From the NCBI RefSeq assembly GCF_020731145.1, contig NZ_JAJFZN010000003.1, positions 620,001-684,000 of the forward strand: a DNA stretch of 64,000 nucleotides, written 5' to 3'. The notes below the pieces were generated by a model. It was not told the origin of the DNA. It worked only from the letters and a program-made list of their open reading frames with translations, and made no database searches. Source of the DNA: Sneathiella sp. HT1-7. GTDB taxonomy: Bacteria; Pseudomonadota; Alphaproteobacteria; Sneathiellales; Sneathiellaceae. A program made the position numbers and the translations under genes. Below, one piece after another: positions 17,684 to 27,972 of this stretch. The number at the start of each line of letters is the position of its first letter. Position 1 is the first letter of the stretch.

Positions 17684-18496
17684 ATGAACGTGCAAATCCA
17701 AGCAGAAGAAAACGTCGAAAGCCATCCCAATACGGACCATGGGGTTATTATCTCGACGCGGGATGTCAATGTGTACTATGGCGACAATCATGCTCTTCAG
17801 GGCGTATCGCTGAATATTAACAAGCATCAGGTGACCTCCCTGATCGGTCCTTCCGGTTGCGGTAAGTCAACTTACTTGCGCTGTATTAACCGGATGAATG
17901 ACACGGTGGACGGATGCCGCGTCACAGGAGAAATCTTGCTCGACGGCGTTGATATTTACGGCCCTGATGTGGACGAGGTTCTTCTTCGTGCGCGCGTTGG
18001 TATGGTGTTTCAGAAACCGAACCCGTTTCCCAAATCGATTTACGATAATGTTGCCTATGGTCCCCGAATTCATGGCCTTGCCCAGAATAAGGACGATCTC
18101 GATGAAATTGTGCTCACCAGCCTTGAAAAGGCAGGCCTGATCAAGGAAGTGCAGGATCGTCTGCATTCATCGGGTACCGGCCTTTCCGGCGGGCAGCAGC
18201 AGCGGCTCTGTATTGCTCGGGCACTCGCTGTGCGGCCGGACATTATCCTGATGGATGAGCCCTGTTCTGCGCTCGACCCGATTGCCACGGCAAAGGTCGA
18301 GGAACTGATTGATGAGCTTAAGGAAAACTATACCATCATTATCGTGACCCATTCGATGCAGCAGGCAGCGCGTATTTCCCAGCAGACAGCCTTCTTCCAT
18401 CTTGGGGAAATTGTTGAGACAGGAAATACCGAAAAACTATTTACCAGCCCATCCGATGAACGGACGCAGGGCTACATCACCGGTCGGTTCGGTTGA
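17684..18496 (+). CDS. pstB: Phosphate ABC transporter ATPase PstB
   Basis: 270 residues. Walker [21 protein letters not shown]-loop ([20 protein letters not shown]), the signature [16 protein letters not shown], Walker [13 protein letters not shown] and the switch His in [13 protein letters not shown] are all present. The CINRMND and FPKSIYDNV sequences are characteristic of PstB. It energises phosphate uptake by PstCA and, with PhoU, transmits the phosphate state to PhoR. The gene begins with an ATG preceded by GAAGGAAA, which overlaps the end of pstA. Confidence 0.96.
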   Translation: MNVQIQAEENVESHPNTDHGVIISTRDVNVYYGDNHALQGVSLNINKHQVTSLIGPSGCGKSTYLRCINRMNDTVDGCRVTGEILLDGVDIYGPDVDEVLLRARVGMVFQKPNPFPKSIYDNVAYGPRIHGLAQNKDDLDEIVLTSLEKAGLIKEVQDRLHSSGTGLSGGQQQRLCIARALAVRPDIILMDEPCSALDPIATAKVEELIDELKENYTIIIVTHSMQQAARISQQTAFFHLGEIVETGNTEKLFTSPSDERTQGYITGRFG

Positions 18497-18526
18497 TAAC
18501 ACAGTCAGGAACAGGAGAATTCCAAA

Positions 18527-19243
18527 ATGAGTAGCGGTCATATCGTTAAGTCTTTTGACGAAGAGCTTGAAGATGTTCGCAATACCATTGTCGAGATGGG
18601 CGGACTTGCCGAATCCCAGCTTGAAGCAGCCGTACGTTCCTTGACCGAGCGGAATACCGAACTCGCGCTCAAGACGATCGAGGCGGACAAGGCTGTCGAT
18701 AGTCTGGAGCAAGAGGTCGATAACAAGGCGATCCGCGTGCTGGCGCTCAGAAATCCGGTTGCAGATGACTTGCGGCTGGTGATCTCGGCACTCAAGATAG
18801 CGTCCGTCCTGGAGCGGGTTGCCGACTATGCGGCAAATATATCCAAACGTGTGATCGCGCTGAATACATCGCCGTCGCTCGCGCCGATTTCCTCCATCCC
18901 TCGGATGGGCGATATGGTTCGCCGGATGATTGATGACACATTAAAGGCCTATGCCATTGGCGATCCTGATCTCGCGTATGATGTCTGGAGACGGGATCAG
19001 GAGGTGGACCAGCTTTATAACAGTATGTTCCGGGAACTCCTGACCTTCATGATGGAGGATCCGCGCAGCATTACAAGCTGTACGCATCTGATCTTCATGG
19101 CAAAAAATATTGAACGGATCGGCGATCATATGACAAATATAGCCGAAATTATCATCTATCAGGTCACCGGCGAGATGCCGACGGAACCGCGCCCGAAGGG
19201 CGACAAGACCAGTGTCACCATGATAGAGAATGAAAATCCTTAA
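18527..19243 (+). CDS. phoU: Phosphate signalling protein PhoU
   Basis: 238 residues, almost wholly helical, with the two PhoU repeats: residues about 15-105 (VRSLTERNTELALKTIEADK; DDLRLVISALKIASVLERVA) and 115-210 (DDTLKAYAIGDPDLAYDVWR; FMAKNIERIGDHMTNIAEII). The metal-binding motifs ERVADYAANISK and ERIGDHMTNIAE are intact. PhoU links PstB to PhoR and restrains the Pho response when phosphate is plentiful. AGGAG precedes the ATG. It stands between pstB and phoB, as usual in this lineage. Confidence 0.95.
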   Translation: MSSGHIVKSFDEELEDVRNTIVEMGGLAESQLEAAVRSLTERNTELALKTIEADKAVDSLEQEVDNKAIRVLALRNPVADDLRLVISALKIASVLERVADYAANISKRVIALNTSPSLAPISSIPRMGDMVRRMIDDTLKAYAIGDPDLAYDVWRRDQEVDQLYNSMFRELLTFMMEDPRSITSCTHLIFMAKNIERIGDHMTNIAEIIIYQVTGEMPTEPRPKGDKTSVTMIENENP

Positions 19244-19260
19244 GGTGTTAGTATAACCAG

Positions 19261-19941
19261 ATGAAGATACTTGTAGTAGAAGATGAGCCGGCCATGGTCG
19301 AGCTCCTGCGATACAATCTTGAAAGCGAAGGATTCGACGTTGCTTCCGCTCATGACGGGGATGAAGCAATGCTTGCTATCGAAGAAGAACATCCCGATAT
19401 GCTCCTGCTCGACTGGATGCTGCCAAAGGTGTCCGGTATCGAGATCTGTCGCCGTCTTCGCCGCGACCAGAAGCATAGCAACCTGCCGGTTATCATGATC
19501 ACTGCGCGCGGGGAAGAAGCCGACCGGGTGAGGGGCCTAGATGTTGGGGCGGATGACTATGTGTCTAAACCCTTTTCACCAGCTGAACTGATGGCTCGCA
19601 TTCGCGCTGTTCTCCGCCGCCGTAATCCGGAAGCGGGCAACGAGCAGCTGAGCGTCGCCGATGTCGTCGTCGATCTGGTTGCCTATAAGGTCAAGCGGGG
19701 CGAACGAGAACTGCGCTTGGGTCCTACGGAATTCAAGCTGCTCCGTTACTTTATGGAGCGGGCAGGGCGAGTCCTTACCCGTGAGCAACTGCTCGATGGT
19801 GTCTGGGGCCAAAATGTTTATGTCGAGGATAGGACGGTTGATGTCCATATCCGCCGCCTGCGCAAGGCGCTGAACGAAAAAGGTGACGTCGACCTGATCA
19901 GGACTGTCCGCGCGGTGGGTTACTGCTTCGAGAAGGCATAA
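19261..19941 (+). CDS. phoB: Phosphate regulon response regulator PhoB
   Basis: 226 residues. The receiver domain has the acidic pair (VEDEP), phospho-acceptor Asp51 (LLLDWMLP), the Thr/Lys pair (ITARGEEA; YVSKPFSPAEL), and a C-terminal winged-helix DNA-binding domain (LGPTEFKLLRYFMERAGRVL; VDVHIRRLRKALN; IRTVRAVGYCFEKA). It binds the Pho-box array found upstream of pstS, which would autoactivate the operon it closes. The gene starts 17 bases after phoU and is followed by a two-way terminator. Confidence 0.96.
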   Translation: MKILVVEDEPAMVELLRYNLESEGFDVASAHDGDEAMLAIEEEHPDMLLLDWMLPKVSGIEICRRLRRDQKHSNLPVIMITARGEEADRVRGLDVGADDYVSKPFSPAELMARIRAVLRRRNPEAGNEQLSVADVVVDLVAYKVKRGERELRLGPTEFKLLRYFMERAGRVLTREQLLDGVWGQNVYVEDRTVDVHIRRLRKALNEKGDVDLIRTVRAVGYCFEKA

Positions 19942-19978
19942 AAAATGCCGCCCAGCTGGTTGCAGGGCGGCATTTAAT
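19942..19978. terminator. Bidirectional intrinsic terminator between phoB and mlaC
   Basis: AATGCCGCCC (19944-19953) pairs perfectly with GGGCGGCATT (19965-19974) around an 11-base loop. An A-run on the left and TTTAATTT on the right give U-tracts for transcripts from either side. It serves the converging phoB and mlaC transcripts. Confidence 0.9.
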
Positions 19979-19995
19979 TTATTCAGATAACGCCG

Positions 19996-20622
19996 TTAGT
20001 TTGACGCGGTCTTGATCTGTTCTTTCAGCTTGTTGATTAAACCTTCAACGCCAACACCGGGCTGGCTGACCACAGAGGCAAATTCGGAGCGATGCGTCTG
20101 TGCCATGCTGATACCCTCAATAATGACATCGACGATCTTCTCGCCGTCATTGGTTTTGCGAACCCGCCAGTCAAGCTTGATAGGCGGGCCGTTGGGCCGA
20201 ACAATCACGGAATGAACCAGCGATTCCTTGTCATTGAGTGATGTTGCATCCTTGATTTCCAGATTTTCCCCGGAATAGGAGCCGATTTTCTCGGCGTAAC
20301 TTGTCACCATGTAATCGCGAAAAACATTTAGAAACTCGGTTTGTTCTGCGCCGGTTGCGCCGCGCCAGTACTGACCAAGAACAAAGCGTCCGATGCGTTT
20401 CATATCAAAGCTGGAATCAAGAAACTTCTCGAAGCGTTCCTGCTTTTGCTCTTCGCTTAAAGACTTATCCGCAAGCGTAGCTACAGCCTCATCTCCGATA
20501 GCCTTGACCATCGCCAGGGCAGCTTGTTCTTTGGTTTCAGCCGCAAAGGCCGATGGTTGAAACAGGACAGTCATTGCCGCAGCGATGAGCGTTCCCTGGA
20601 AAAATTTTCGTCTCGTGAACAT
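19996..20622 (-). CDS. mlaC: Phospholipid-binding ABC substrate protein MlaC
   Basis: 208 residues. The N-terminus (TRRKFFQGTLIAAAMTVLF) has a twin-arginine-like pattern followed by a signal peptide ending near AFAAE, so export by Tat is possible. The mature part is the MlaC/Ttg2D family fold (SLSEEQKQERFEKFLDSSFD; GRFVLGQYWRGATGAEQTEF; SYAEKIGSYSGENLEI; VDVIIEGISMAQTHRSEFAS). MlaC ferries phospholipids between the outer-membrane MlaA complex and the inner-membrane MlaFEDB transporter, which is not in this window. It lies 70 bases downstream of mlaA on the same strand and probably shares a transcript. Confidence 0.9.
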   Translation of the reverse strand: MFTRRKFFQGTLIAAAMTVLFQPSAFAAETKEQAALAMVKAIGDEAVATLADKSLSEEQKQERFEKFLDSSFDMKRIGRFVLGQYWRGATGAEQTEFLNVFRDYMVTSYAEKIGSYSGENLEIKDATSLNDKESLVHSVIVRPNGPPIKLDWRVRKTNDGEKIVDVIIEGISMAQTHRSEFASVVSQPGVGVEGLINKLKEQIKTASN

Positions 20623-20692
20623 TAAAACACACCCCCGACGGAATTCGTTTCCAATTGGAAAATAAAATTTCGAATAAAAAAATTAAATCTAA

Positions 20693-21490
20693 CTAATTTT
20701 TCTTAACGGGCTCGTCATCATCATCGAATGACATATCCGGCAATTGTGTCGAATTGCTGGCACCATTAAGAATCATATTGTTCCGATTTTGTCGATACAG
20801 GCTTCTGATTGCCGCATAGAAGTCGATCGAGTTCTTTTCGATTTCATCAAGAGCCTCGATTGAACGAGACCTTTGGTCCAGCCCATGGGCCGCTGTGCGA
20901 ATGACGCCGAAATGTTCGATATCATTTTCTTTGGCGGCGTAATTGATCGGGTCGAGATAATAATCGGCAATACCACCAACGGCGGCACGTGTTGTTCTTG
21001 GACCGAGGATTGGAACAACGAGATACGGCCCTTCCTGAATGCCCCATTTCGCAAAAGTCTGGCCCATATCTTCAGATGGAGTATTCAATTTGGCCACATC
21101 AAACAGGCCGCCAACCCCCAGGAAAGTATTGGTAAAGAAAGCGCCCATGTTGTCGCCGGCGCCATTGAGGTCGCCCTGCAGGACATTATTGATCAGGTAG
21201 ATCGGCTGCGACAGGTTGGTCAGGAAGTTCGTGACACTATCGCGTACAGGCTCTGGAACGACGCCACGATATATTTCTGCCACCGGTTTGAAGAACAGCG
21301 CATCAAGCGCGTAGTTCACGTCAAAGAAGTATCGGTTCATCGGCTCAAGCGGATCGTAAACCTCGTTATACATCACCGCGACGGCTTTGCCGTCTTTTTG
21401 CTGCGGTGTCGCACAGCCACTGACGGCAACGAGAAGCGCAAGGGCCGTTAGACCGGCTTTTAGGGAGGATGATTTTGAACGCAAACCCAT
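20693..21490 (-). CDS. mlaA: Outer-membrane lipid asymmetry lipoprotein MlaA (VacJ)
   Basis: 265 residues from the ATG at 21490; a TTG at 21505 would add five residues and cannot be excluded. The signal peptide ends at a lipobox (VSGC). The mature part carries the VacJ/MlaA hallmarks: YDPLEPMNRYFFDVNYALDA, VTNFLTNLSQPIYLINNVLQ, FFTNTFLGVGGLFDVAKL, EDMGQTFAKWGIQEGPYLVV and DYYLDPINYA. MlaA removes misplaced phospholipids from the outer leaflet of the outer membrane and passes them to MlaC. The tail is acidic and disordered. The upstream region is shared, divergently, with the metF regulator gene. Confidence 0.93.
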   Translation of the reverse strand: MGLRSKSSSLKAGLTALALLVAVSGCATPQQKDGKAVAVMYNEVYDPLEPMNRYFFDVNYALDALFFKPVAEIYRGVVPEPVRDSVTNFLTNLSQPIYLINNVLQGDLNGAGDNMGAFFTNTFLGVGGLFDVAKLNTPSEDMGQTFAKWGIQEGPYLVVPILGPRTTRAAVGGIADYYLDPINYAAKENDIEHFGVIRTAAHGLDQRSRSIEALDEIEKNSIDFYAAIRSLYRQNRNNMILNGASNSTQLPDMSFDDDDEPVKKN

Positions 21491-21805
21491 TTTTATCTTT
21501 TCCAACTCAATACCTGTGGTCCGGAAGTGAGGCCTAACCTATCCGGTAAGAGTTACCAAAGTCTTTAACCTTATTACTTAACCCTGTTTAATCGATTTTC
21601 ACAAAAAAACAACGTTCTTAGACACGGCAATCTCAGAAGTTGTAATTATCACATGGCCATATTCAAGGCGAGTCGCTGTTTTTTCAGGTCAACAGATTAC
21701 TACTATGGTGTGGCGAAAAAGTCGCGAGTTAGGCAATATTTTTCCTGTACTAAGATATAAAGATATGTTTATATCGTTCAAATTGATGATTTTATTGAGG
21801 TTGAT
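21491..21805. other. Divergent intergenic region between mlaA and the ArsR-type regulator
   Basis: About 315 AT-rich bases with no supportable gene. It must hold the mlaA promoter (leftward) and that of the regulator-metF-metH operon (rightward). A perfect 22-bp palindromic operator near its right end is listed separately. Confidence 0.6.
21754..21775. promoter_or_regulatory. Perfect palindromic operator upstream of the ArsR-methyltransferase gene
   Basis: GATATAAA (21754-21761) and TTTATATC (21768-21775) are exact inverted repeats around a 6-base centre (GATATG). It lies 30 bases before the start codon of the ArsR-type regulator, where it would overlap a promoter. Size and symmetry suit a dimeric winged-helix ArsR protein, so autoregulation and joint control of metF and metH are likely (inference). 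The motif resembles sites described for S-adenosylhomocysteine-responsive SahR proteins. Confidence 0.75.
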
Positions 21806-22765
21806 GTGGAAAATCTGCTCCAGGGATTGCGCGCTGCCGGGGAGGAAACCCGGCTGAGATTGCTGGTACTTTGCGGCCATTCGGAATTGACGGTCAGTGA
21901 ACTGACACAGATTCTCGGGCAAAGCCAGCCACGTGTTTCCCGTCATCTTAAACTTCTGTGCGATGCAGGCCTGCTGGACCGGTATCAGGAGGGGAGCTGG
22001 GTTTTTTACCGATTGTCGGCGAAACATAACGCGTCACTGTTAGCCCGTACGCTCGTTGATCTGGTGCCGGAGGAAGACCCCATTGTTTCACGGGACTTAG
22101 ATCGTCTTGAGGTTGTTAAAAAGGCGCGGATCATGGCGGCGGAGGAATATTTCCGTGAGAATGCCGTCCGCTGGAACGAGATTCGCTCCCTTCATGTCTC
22201 CGAAGAAGCGGTGGAAGAGGCTCTTGTCACACTTACCAAAGGTCACAAGATCATCGATTTCCTTGATATAGGCACGGGGACCGGCCGTATGCTGGAGTTG
22301 TTCGGCCCCAAGGTTACCCACGCGATCGGCGTTGATTCCAGCCGGGAGATGTTGTCCTTCGCGCGTTCTGCGATTGAGGATGCGGGCCTTAGGAATTGTC
22401 AGGTGCGCCTCGCGGATATGTATAACCTGCCTTTTATTGCTCAGTCACAGGACGCTATCGTCATCCATCAGGTGCTCCATTACGCGGAAGATCCGGCGGT
22501 TGCCATCAGGGAAGCTGCGCGCCTTCTTCGCGGTGATGGCATTTTGGCGATTGTCGATTTTGCCCCCCATACACTCGATAGCCTGCGAACCGAACATGCC
22601 CATCGGCATATGGGCTTCGATGAAGACAGTATTCGGGCCTACTGCACCGACGCGGGGCTTGAGCCGGAGGATTTCAGAGTCCTGAAAGGCGATCCCCTTA
22701 CTGTTAATATATGGACGGCCGTTCCGGCCGCCGTCACCCAATCCAAAGGAGCCGTTGCGTCATGA
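21806..22765 (+). CDS. ArsR-family regulator fused to a SAM-dependent methyltransferase domain (SahR-like)
   Basis: 319 residues, GTG start with TGAGG upstream. Residues 1-90 form a winged helix of ArsR type (ETRLRLLVLCGHSELTVSEL; LGQSQPRVSRHLKLLCDAGL; GSWVFYRLS) without the usual metal-binding cysteine box. Residues about 140-285 are a class I methyltransferase domain (DFLDIGTGTGRMLELFG; HAIGVDSSREMLSFARSA; AIVIHQVLHYAEDP; GILAIVDFAP). In proteobacteria such proteins placed beside metF/metH act as repressors that sense S-adenosylhomocysteine; here the methyltransferase fold would be the ligand sensor. Whether it retains catalysis is unknown. The stop overlaps the metF start (ATGA). Confidence 0.85.
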   Translation: MENLLQGLRAAGEETRLRLLVLCGHSELTVSELTQILGQSQPRVSRHLKLLCDAGLLDRYQEGSWVFYRLSAKHNASLLARTLVDLVPEEDPIVSRDLDRLEVVKKARIMAAEEYFRENAVRWNEIRSLHVSEEAVEEALVTLTKGHKIIDFLDIGTGTGRMLELFGPKVTHAIGVDSSREMLSFARSAIEDAGLRNCQVRLADMYNLPFIAQSQDAIVIHQVLHYAEDPAVAIREAARLLRGDGILAIVDFAPHTLDSLRTEHAHRHMGFDEDSIRAYCTDAGLEPEDFRVLKGDPLTVNIWTAVPAAVTQSKGAVAS

Positions 22766-23691
22766 TTATGTCAGGAATACCGGAGCGGAACGATGTTTCC
22801 AGCGGGTTGAGGGAGGCCGGTGCGCGCAACCGTGTTGACGTATCGTTCGAATTTTTCCCGCCGACGTCTGACGCGCTTGCGGAAAAACATTGGCAGGCCC
22901 TGATGCGCCTTGCACCGCTCAATCCGAAATTTGTCTCGGTTACATACGGGGCCGGGGGCTCAACACGGGAGCGGACCCATTCGCTGGTTAGCCGTATCCG
23001 GCAGGAAACGACGCTGGAACCTGCTGCTCATCTTACCTGCGTAGGGGCGGAGAAGGGCGAGATTGAAGAAATTGCTGAACGCTACTGGGAGAGCGGTATC
23101 CGCCATCTTGTCGCGTTGCGTGGTGATCCACCGGAAGGGTTCGAGAGGTTCAAGCCGCACCCCGGCGGATTTGCAGGCTCGGTTGAGTTGATCGAATTTC
23201 TCAAGAAAAAGCACGATTTCGAAATCTCCGTCGGGTGTTATCCGGAAATTCATCCCGACGCGAAGTCCAGCCTTGCCGATATAGACTATCTTAAACGCAA
23301 GATGGATGCCGGTGCGACTCGGGCGATTACTCAGTTTTTCTTCGATCCAGAAGTTTATCTTCGCTTTATCGACAGAGCGCGGGCCCATGGTATTACCATT
23401 CCGATTGTGCCGGGTATATTGCCGGTCACCAGCTATTCCAAAATCCGACAGTTCAGCAAGCAATGCGGCACGCAGGTGCCCGCGTGGCTGACACATCTGT
23501 TTGAAGATCTGGATGAGGACCCGGCGACGCGTAATCTTGTCGCCGCGATGGTCGCGTCCGAACAGTGTCTGCAATTGCAGCGCGCCGGGGTCACGGATTT
23601 CCATTTCTACACATTGAACCGGGCGGATCTGGTTTATTCCGTCTGCCATACGCTTGGGCTGCGGCCTGAGTTAAAGACTGTAACTTCTTAA
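22762..23691 (+). CDS. metF: Methylenetetrahydrofolate reductase MetF
   Basis: 309 residues from the ATG at 22762, with AAAGGA upstream and a 4-base overlap with the regulator gene. It is a TIM-barrel flavoprotein: [20 protein letters not shown] holds the catalytic Glu, followed by [66 protein letters not shown] and [20 protein letters not shown]. It reduces methylene-THF to methyl-THF, the methyl donor for MetH encoded next. This is the biosynthetic MetF, distinct from the second, divergent MTHFR at 60271. Confidence 0.95.
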   Translation: MIMSGIPERNDVSSGLREAGARNRVDVSFEFFPPTSDALAEKHWQALMRLAPLNPKFVSVTYGAGGSTRERTHSLVSRIRQETTLEPAAHLTCVGAEKGEIEEIAERYWESGIRHLVALRGDPPEGFERFKPHPGGFAGSVELIEFLKKKHDFEISVGCYPEIHPDAKSSLADIDYLKRKMDAGATRAITQFFFDPEVYLRFIDRARAHGITIPIVPGILPVTSYSKIRQFSKQCGTQVPAWLTHLFEDLDEDPATRNLVAAMVASEQCLQLQRAGVTDFHFYTLNRADLVYSVCHTLGLRPELKTVTS

Positions 23692-23723
23692 ATAATTTAA
23701 CTTTTTTGATAAAAGGTCACCCC

Positions 23724-26700
23724 ATGCAGAAGTCACCGGCATTTGCTGAACTTGAGGCTATTCTTGATAAGAGGATCATGGTTCTCGATGGCGCCATGGG
23801 CACCATGATACAGGGGTTTAAGCTGACGGAGGAAGATTACCGGGGTACAGCCTATGCCAATGTCAGCAATGACCTGAAGGGCAATAATGACCTTTTGACC
23901 CTCACCAAGCCAGAGGTGATTGAAAGCATACATGATGATTTTCTGGCGGCGGGCTCCGACATACTGGAGACTAACACCTTTAACTCCACCTCGATCGCGC
24001 AAGCGGACTACAAGCTGGAAAAGGCGGTCTATGAGCTCAACAAGCAGGGCGCGGCGCTTGCCCGCAAGGCGGCTGACCTCTGGACGGGAAAAACTCCCGA
24101 AAAGCCACGCTTCGTGGCGGGTGTCCTGGGGCCGACCAACCGCACGGCATCGATCTCACCAGATGTGAATGATCCGGGCTATCGCAATGTTTCCTTTGAT
24201 GAATTGGTCGAGGCATATGATGAGGCACTGCGGGGCCTGATTGATGGCGGGGCGCAGATTATCCTGATCGAAACCGTGTTTGACAGCCTCAACTGCAAGG
24301 CTGCTATCTATGCGGTTCTGCGCTACTTCGACGAAACAGGTGTTCGCCATCCTGTGATGGTCTCTGGCACGATTACCGATGCTTCCGGCCGGACACTATC
24401 GGGTCAGACAGCAGAGGCCTTCTGGGCCTCCATGGCGCATGTGCAACCAATCAGTATCGGATTTAATTGTGCGTTGGGTGCCAAGGACTTACGGCCGCAT
24501 GTTCAGTCTGTCTCGAACGTTGCGACGGCGCGGGTTAGCGTGCATCCCAATGCCGGCCTTCCCAACGAACTTGGGGACTATGACGACACCCCGGCCTATA
24601 TGGCTGAACAGCTTGGCGAGTTTGCGAAAAGTGGCCTTGTCAATATTGTCGGCGGGTGCTGCGGTACGCGCCCGGAACATATCGCCGCCATTGCCGAGGC
24701 CGTTGCCAATCTTCCACCGCGCAAAATACCCGATCTCGAACCAGTTTGTCGCTTGAGCGGGCTGGAGCCGCTTTATCTGGACGATGTGGCGGGTTTTATC
24801 AATGTCGGGGAGCGGACGAATGTTGCCGGTTCTGCCAAGTTCAAGAAACTGGTGATGGAAGGGGATTATGATACAGCCCTCGATATCGCGCGGGAGCAGG
24901 TGATTAACGGTGCGCAAATCGTTGATGTAAATATGGATGACGCCATGCTGGATGCGAAATCCGCCATGACTACATTCCTCAACCTCATCGCCTCGGAGCC
25001 GGATATCAGCCGGGTGCCGATCATGGTCGACAGTTCCAAATGGGAAGTCTTGCAAGCAGGCCTTAAAACCATTCAGGGCAAGGGCGTCGTCAATTCGATT
25101 TCTTTAAAGGAAGGTGAAGAGGAATTTATTGAGCATGCGCGGGAAGTGCGCCGCTTTGGCGCGGCGGCTGTGGTCATGGCATTCGATGAAGATGGGCAGG
25201 CGGATAGCAAAGAGCGGATGATTGAGATCTGCACGCGCTGTTATAAGATTTTGACGGAAGTCGTTGATTTTCCTCCAGAAGATATCATTTTTGATCCGAA
25301 TATTTTCCCCATTGCCACGGGCATTGACGAGCATCGTAACTTTTCTCGCGATTATATTGAGGCAACGCGCGAGCTAAAAGCGACCCTCCCGCATATTCAG
25401 ATCAGCGGCGGTGTCAGCAACATGTCCTTCTCGCTCCGGGGCAACAACCCCATGCGCGAGGCGATGCATTCCGTTTTCCTCTATCACGCGATCCAGGCGG
25501 GCATGGATATGGGCATCGTGAACGCGGGCCAACTTGCCGTCTATTCAGATATCCCCGAAGACCTGCGCGACCGCATTGAGGATGTGGTCTTCAACAAGCG
25601 CGAGGACGGGACGGAACGCTTGCTCGAAGTGGCGGAGCAGGCCATCGGCCAGAAGCGGAGCAATGTCATTGATCTTTCCTGGCGCGAAGGAACGGTCGGT
25701 GAGCGGCTGACCCACGCGTTGGTGAAAGGCATTTCCGATTATATCATCGACGATACGGAAGAGGCCCGGCTTCAGTTCCCACGGCCCATTCAGGTAATCG
25801 AGGGGCCGTTGATGGACGGCATGAATGTGGTTGGTGACCTCTTTGGGTCGGGCAAGATGTTCCTGCCGCAGGTGGTGAAAAGCGCACGCGTCATGAAGCA
25901 GGCGGTGGCCCATCTTCTACCCTTTATCGAGGCGGAGAAAGACAAGAGCGGTGAGTCACAGACCAAGGGAAAGGTGCTGATGGCGACGGTCAAGGGTGAT
26001 GTGCATGATATTGGCAAGAACATCGTCGGCGTCGTCCTGCAATGTAATAATTTCGAGGTGATCGACCTTGGCGTGATGGTGCCGTACTCGAAAATCCTTG
26101 AAACAGCGATCTCGGAGAAGGTTGATATTATCGGACTTTCCGGGCTGATCACGCCGTCCCTTGAAGAAATGGCGACAGTTGCCGCAGAAATGCAGCGACA
26201 GGGATTTGAACTGCCACTGTTGATCGGCGGGGCGACCACCTCGAAGGTGCATACGGCGCTCAAGATCGCGCCGCAATATGACGGGACGACGATCTATGTG
26301 ACGGACGCGTCCCGCGCCGTCGGCATCGCCACCAAGCTGACCAGCAACGAGAATAATCAGGAGCTGCGCGACAGCATCAAGGTGGAATATGAACAGGTAC
26401 GGGAAAATTATCTCAAAAAATCCCGCCCCGATCAGCAATTCACACTGGCAGAAGCGCGCGCAAATGCCGTGCCGATCGACTGGTCAGGGTATCAGCCTCC
26501 GGTACCGCCTTTTCCTGGCCTGAATGAGTTCCAGAACATAAACCTGGCGAGTTTGCGCGAGTATATTGACTGGTCACCCTTCTTCCGGACGTGGGAGCTT
26601 GCGGGACATTTCCCGAAAATCCTGAAAGATAAGGTTGTCGGGGAAACCGCGACCGAACTTTATAACGATGCGACCGCCATGCTGGATAAGATCATTGATG

Positions 26701-27431
26701 AAAAATGGCTGACCGCGAAGGCGGTTGTCGGGCTGTTCCCGGCGGCACGGGACGGGGATGACGTGATCGTCTATACGGATGACAGCCGGACTGAGGAAAA
26801 ACATCGCTTCCACTTCCTGCGGCAACAGATGATGCGGAAAAACGGGCGCGCCAACCACAGCCTTGCGGATTATATCGCACCGGTGGAAAGCGGCCTGAAG
26901 GACTATATCGGCGCCTTTGCCGTGACGGCGGGTCTCGGAATTGAGTCAAAGCTTGAAGAATTCAAAAGAACCCATGATGATTACAGCAGTATTATGTTAA
27001 AAGCCTTGGCCGATAGACTGGCGGAGGCCATGGCTGAATATATACATCAGCAAACGCGAAAAGAGCTTTGGGCCTATGCCCGCAATGAACAACTCGGCAA
27101 CGAAGATCTGATCCGCGAAAGCTATCAGGGTATCCGCCCGGCGCCCGGCTATCCGGCCTGCCCGGAGCATTCGGAAAAACGCGGATTGTTCGATCTGTTG
27201 GAAGCGGAAAAGCGGGTCGGTATTGAGCTTACCGAAAGTTTTGCCATGATGCCGGCCTCGTCGGTGTCGGGGCTTTATTTCTCCCATCCGGAGGCACGCT
27301 ATTTCGGGATTGGCAATGTCGGCCGCGATCAGGTGGAGGATTACGCTAAACGCAAGGGAATTTCGCCCGACGCAGCAGAAAGACTGCTGGCCTCAAACCT
27401 TGCCTATGAGCGGGTTCGGCGTGCCGGGTAA
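23724..27431 (+). CDS. metH: Cobalamin-dependent methionine synthase MetH
   Basis: 1235 residues, full length, with AAAAGG 9 bases before the chosen ATG (an in-frame TTG at 23706 is less likely). The order of modules is complete: homocysteine domain (1-330) with zinc ligands including Cys312-Cys313 in [10 protein letters not shown]; folate domain (about 360-630, [19 protein letters not shown]); cobalamin domain (about 660-890) with the Co ligand His761 in [16 protein letters not shown]; and the AdoMet reactivation domain (to the end, [16 protein letters not shown]). It makes methionine from homocysteine and methyl-THF. It lies 32 bases after metF, in the same operon. No cobalamin riboswitch is visible ahead of it. 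Confidence 0.97.
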   Translation: MQKSPAFAELEAILDKRIMVLDGAMGTMIQGFKLTEEDYRGTAYANVSNDLKGNNDLLTLTKPEVIESIHDDFLAAGSDILETNTFNSTSIAQADYKLEKAVYELNKQGAALARKAADLWTGKTPEKPRFVAGVLGPTNRTASISPDVNDPGYRNVSFDELVEAYDEALRGLIDGGAQIILIETVFDSLNCKAAIYAVLRYFDETGVRHPVMVSGTITDASGRTLSGQTAEAFWASMAHVQPISIGFNCALGAKDLRPHVQSVSNVATARVSVHPNAGLPNELGDYDDTPAYMAEQLGEFAKSGLVNIVGGCCGTRPEHIAAIAEAVANLPPRKIPDLEPVCRLSGLEPLYLDDVAGFINVGERTNVAGSAKFKKLVMEGDYDTALDIAREQVINGAQIVDVNMDDAMLDAKSAMTTFLNLIASEPDISRVPIMVDSSKWEVLQAGLKTIQGKGVVNSISLKEGEEEFIEHAREVRRFGAAAVVMAFDEDGQADSKERMIEICTRCYKILTEVVDFPPEDIIFDPNIFPIATGIDEHRNFSRDYIEATRELKATLPHIQISGGVSNMSFSLRGNNPMREAMHSVFLYHAIQAGMDMGIVNAGQLAVYSDIPEDLRDRIEDVVFNKREDGTERLLEVAEQAIGQKRSNVIDLSWREGTVGERLTHALVKGISDYIIDDTEEARLQFPRPIQVIEGPLMDGMNVVGDLFGSGKMFLPQVVKSARVMKQAVAHLLPFIEAEKDKSGESQTKGKVLMATVKGDVHDIGKNIVGVVLQCNNFEVIDLGVMVPYSKILETAISEKVDIIGLSGLITPSLEEMATVAAEMQRQGFELPLLIGGATTSKVHTALKIAPQYDGTTIYVTDASRAVGIATKLTSNENNQELRDSIKVEYEQVRENYLKKSRPDQQFTLAEARANAVPIDWSGYQPPVPPFPGLNEFQNINLASLREYIDWSPFFRTWELAGHFPKILKDKVVGETATELYNDATAMLDKIIDEKWLTAKAVVGLFPAARDGDDVIVYTDDSRTEEKHRFHFLRQQMMRKNGRANHSLADYIAPVESGLKDYIGAFAVTAGLGIESKLEEFKRTHDDYSSIMLKALADRLAEAMAEYIHQQTRKELWAYARNEQLGNEDLIRESYQGIRPAPGYPACPEHSEKRGLFDLLEAEKRVGIELTESFAMMPASSVSGLYFSHPEARYFGIGNVGRDQVEDYAKRKGISPDAAERLLASNLAYERVRRAG

Positions 27432-27479
27432 GTCGCTCTGTTTAATGACGCAAAGTTGATTTTCGTCGGAATGGCGTTG

Positions 27480-27503
27480 CGGTAATAATACAGTCTATTA
27501 CCG
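27480..27503. promoter_or_regulatory. 24-bp inverted repeat in the leader of the YHS gene
   Basis: CGGTAATA (27480-27487) and TATTACCG (27496-27503) are exact inverted repeats separated by ATACAGTC. The repeat ends 2 bases before the GGAGG ribosome site, so it may be an operator or a leader hairpin that affects translation. No regulator gene is adjacent. Confidence 0.4.
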
Positions 27504-27516
27504 TCGGAGGATATAC

Positions 27517-27972
27517 ATGTACCGTCGTATCGGCCTAGTCGTCATAATCTTGCTCTTTATCGGAGCGGCGAAGGCTTTTGCCTTCGAGGGTGTCAACAAG
27601 AGCTTCATTGGCGGGCTTGCCGTTGATGGCTATGACAGCACAGCCTATTTCACGAAGGCCAAACCGGAAGAAGGGGGCGCGGATTTTAGTGTCGAATATA
27701 AGGGCGCGACCTGGCGCTTTGCTGACGCGAAAAGTCGTGATCTGTTTGCGGCCAGTCCTTCGGCATACGCCCCTCAATATGGCGGCTATTGCTCCAACCA
27801 GATGAGCCTCGGCAATCTCGCCGATACGGACCCGGGCGTTTGGCTGATCTTTGAGGGCAAGCTCTATCTCTTCGGCCATGACGCAGGCCGTATCCGTTGG
27901 CGGCAAACGGGCATTGCCGAACGGATCAAGGACGCTGATAAAAACTGGCAAAAATTCCTCGCTAAAGATTAA
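27517..27972 (+). CDS. Exported YHS-domain protein
   Basis: 151 residues. An N-terminal signal peptide (VVIILLFIGAAKAFAF) is followed by a YHS-like domain: LAVDGYDSTAYFTKAKPEEG, YKGATWRFADAKSRDLFAAS and YAPQYGGYCSNQMSLGN. The YHS fold is often linked to copper or other heavy metals, though this exported family is poorly characterised; a single Cys (in GGYC) and several aromatic residues could contribute to a metal site, which is an inference. GGAGG lies 6 bases before the ATG. A multicopper oxidase follows 95 bases downstream on the same strand, which supports a periplasmic metal-related role. Confidence 0.8.
   Translation: MYRRIGLVVIILLFIGAAKAFAFEGVNKSFIGGLAVDGYDSTAYFTKAKPEEGGADFSVEYKGATWRFADAKSRDLFAASPSAYAPQYGGYCSNQMSLGNLADTDPGVWLIFEGKLYLFGHDAGRIRWRQTGIAERIKDADKNWQKFLAKD

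Noticed and set aside
20648-20661. 14-bp palindrome TTTCCAATTGGAAA between mlaA and mlaC
   Set aside because: Exact, but short, AT-rich and inside a likely single transcript; chance occurrence is not excluded and no T-run follows to make it a terminator.
23692-23723. Cobalamin riboswitch ahead of metH
   Set aside because: Only 32 bases separate metF and metH, too short for a riboswitch, and no B12-box-like sequence was seen there.
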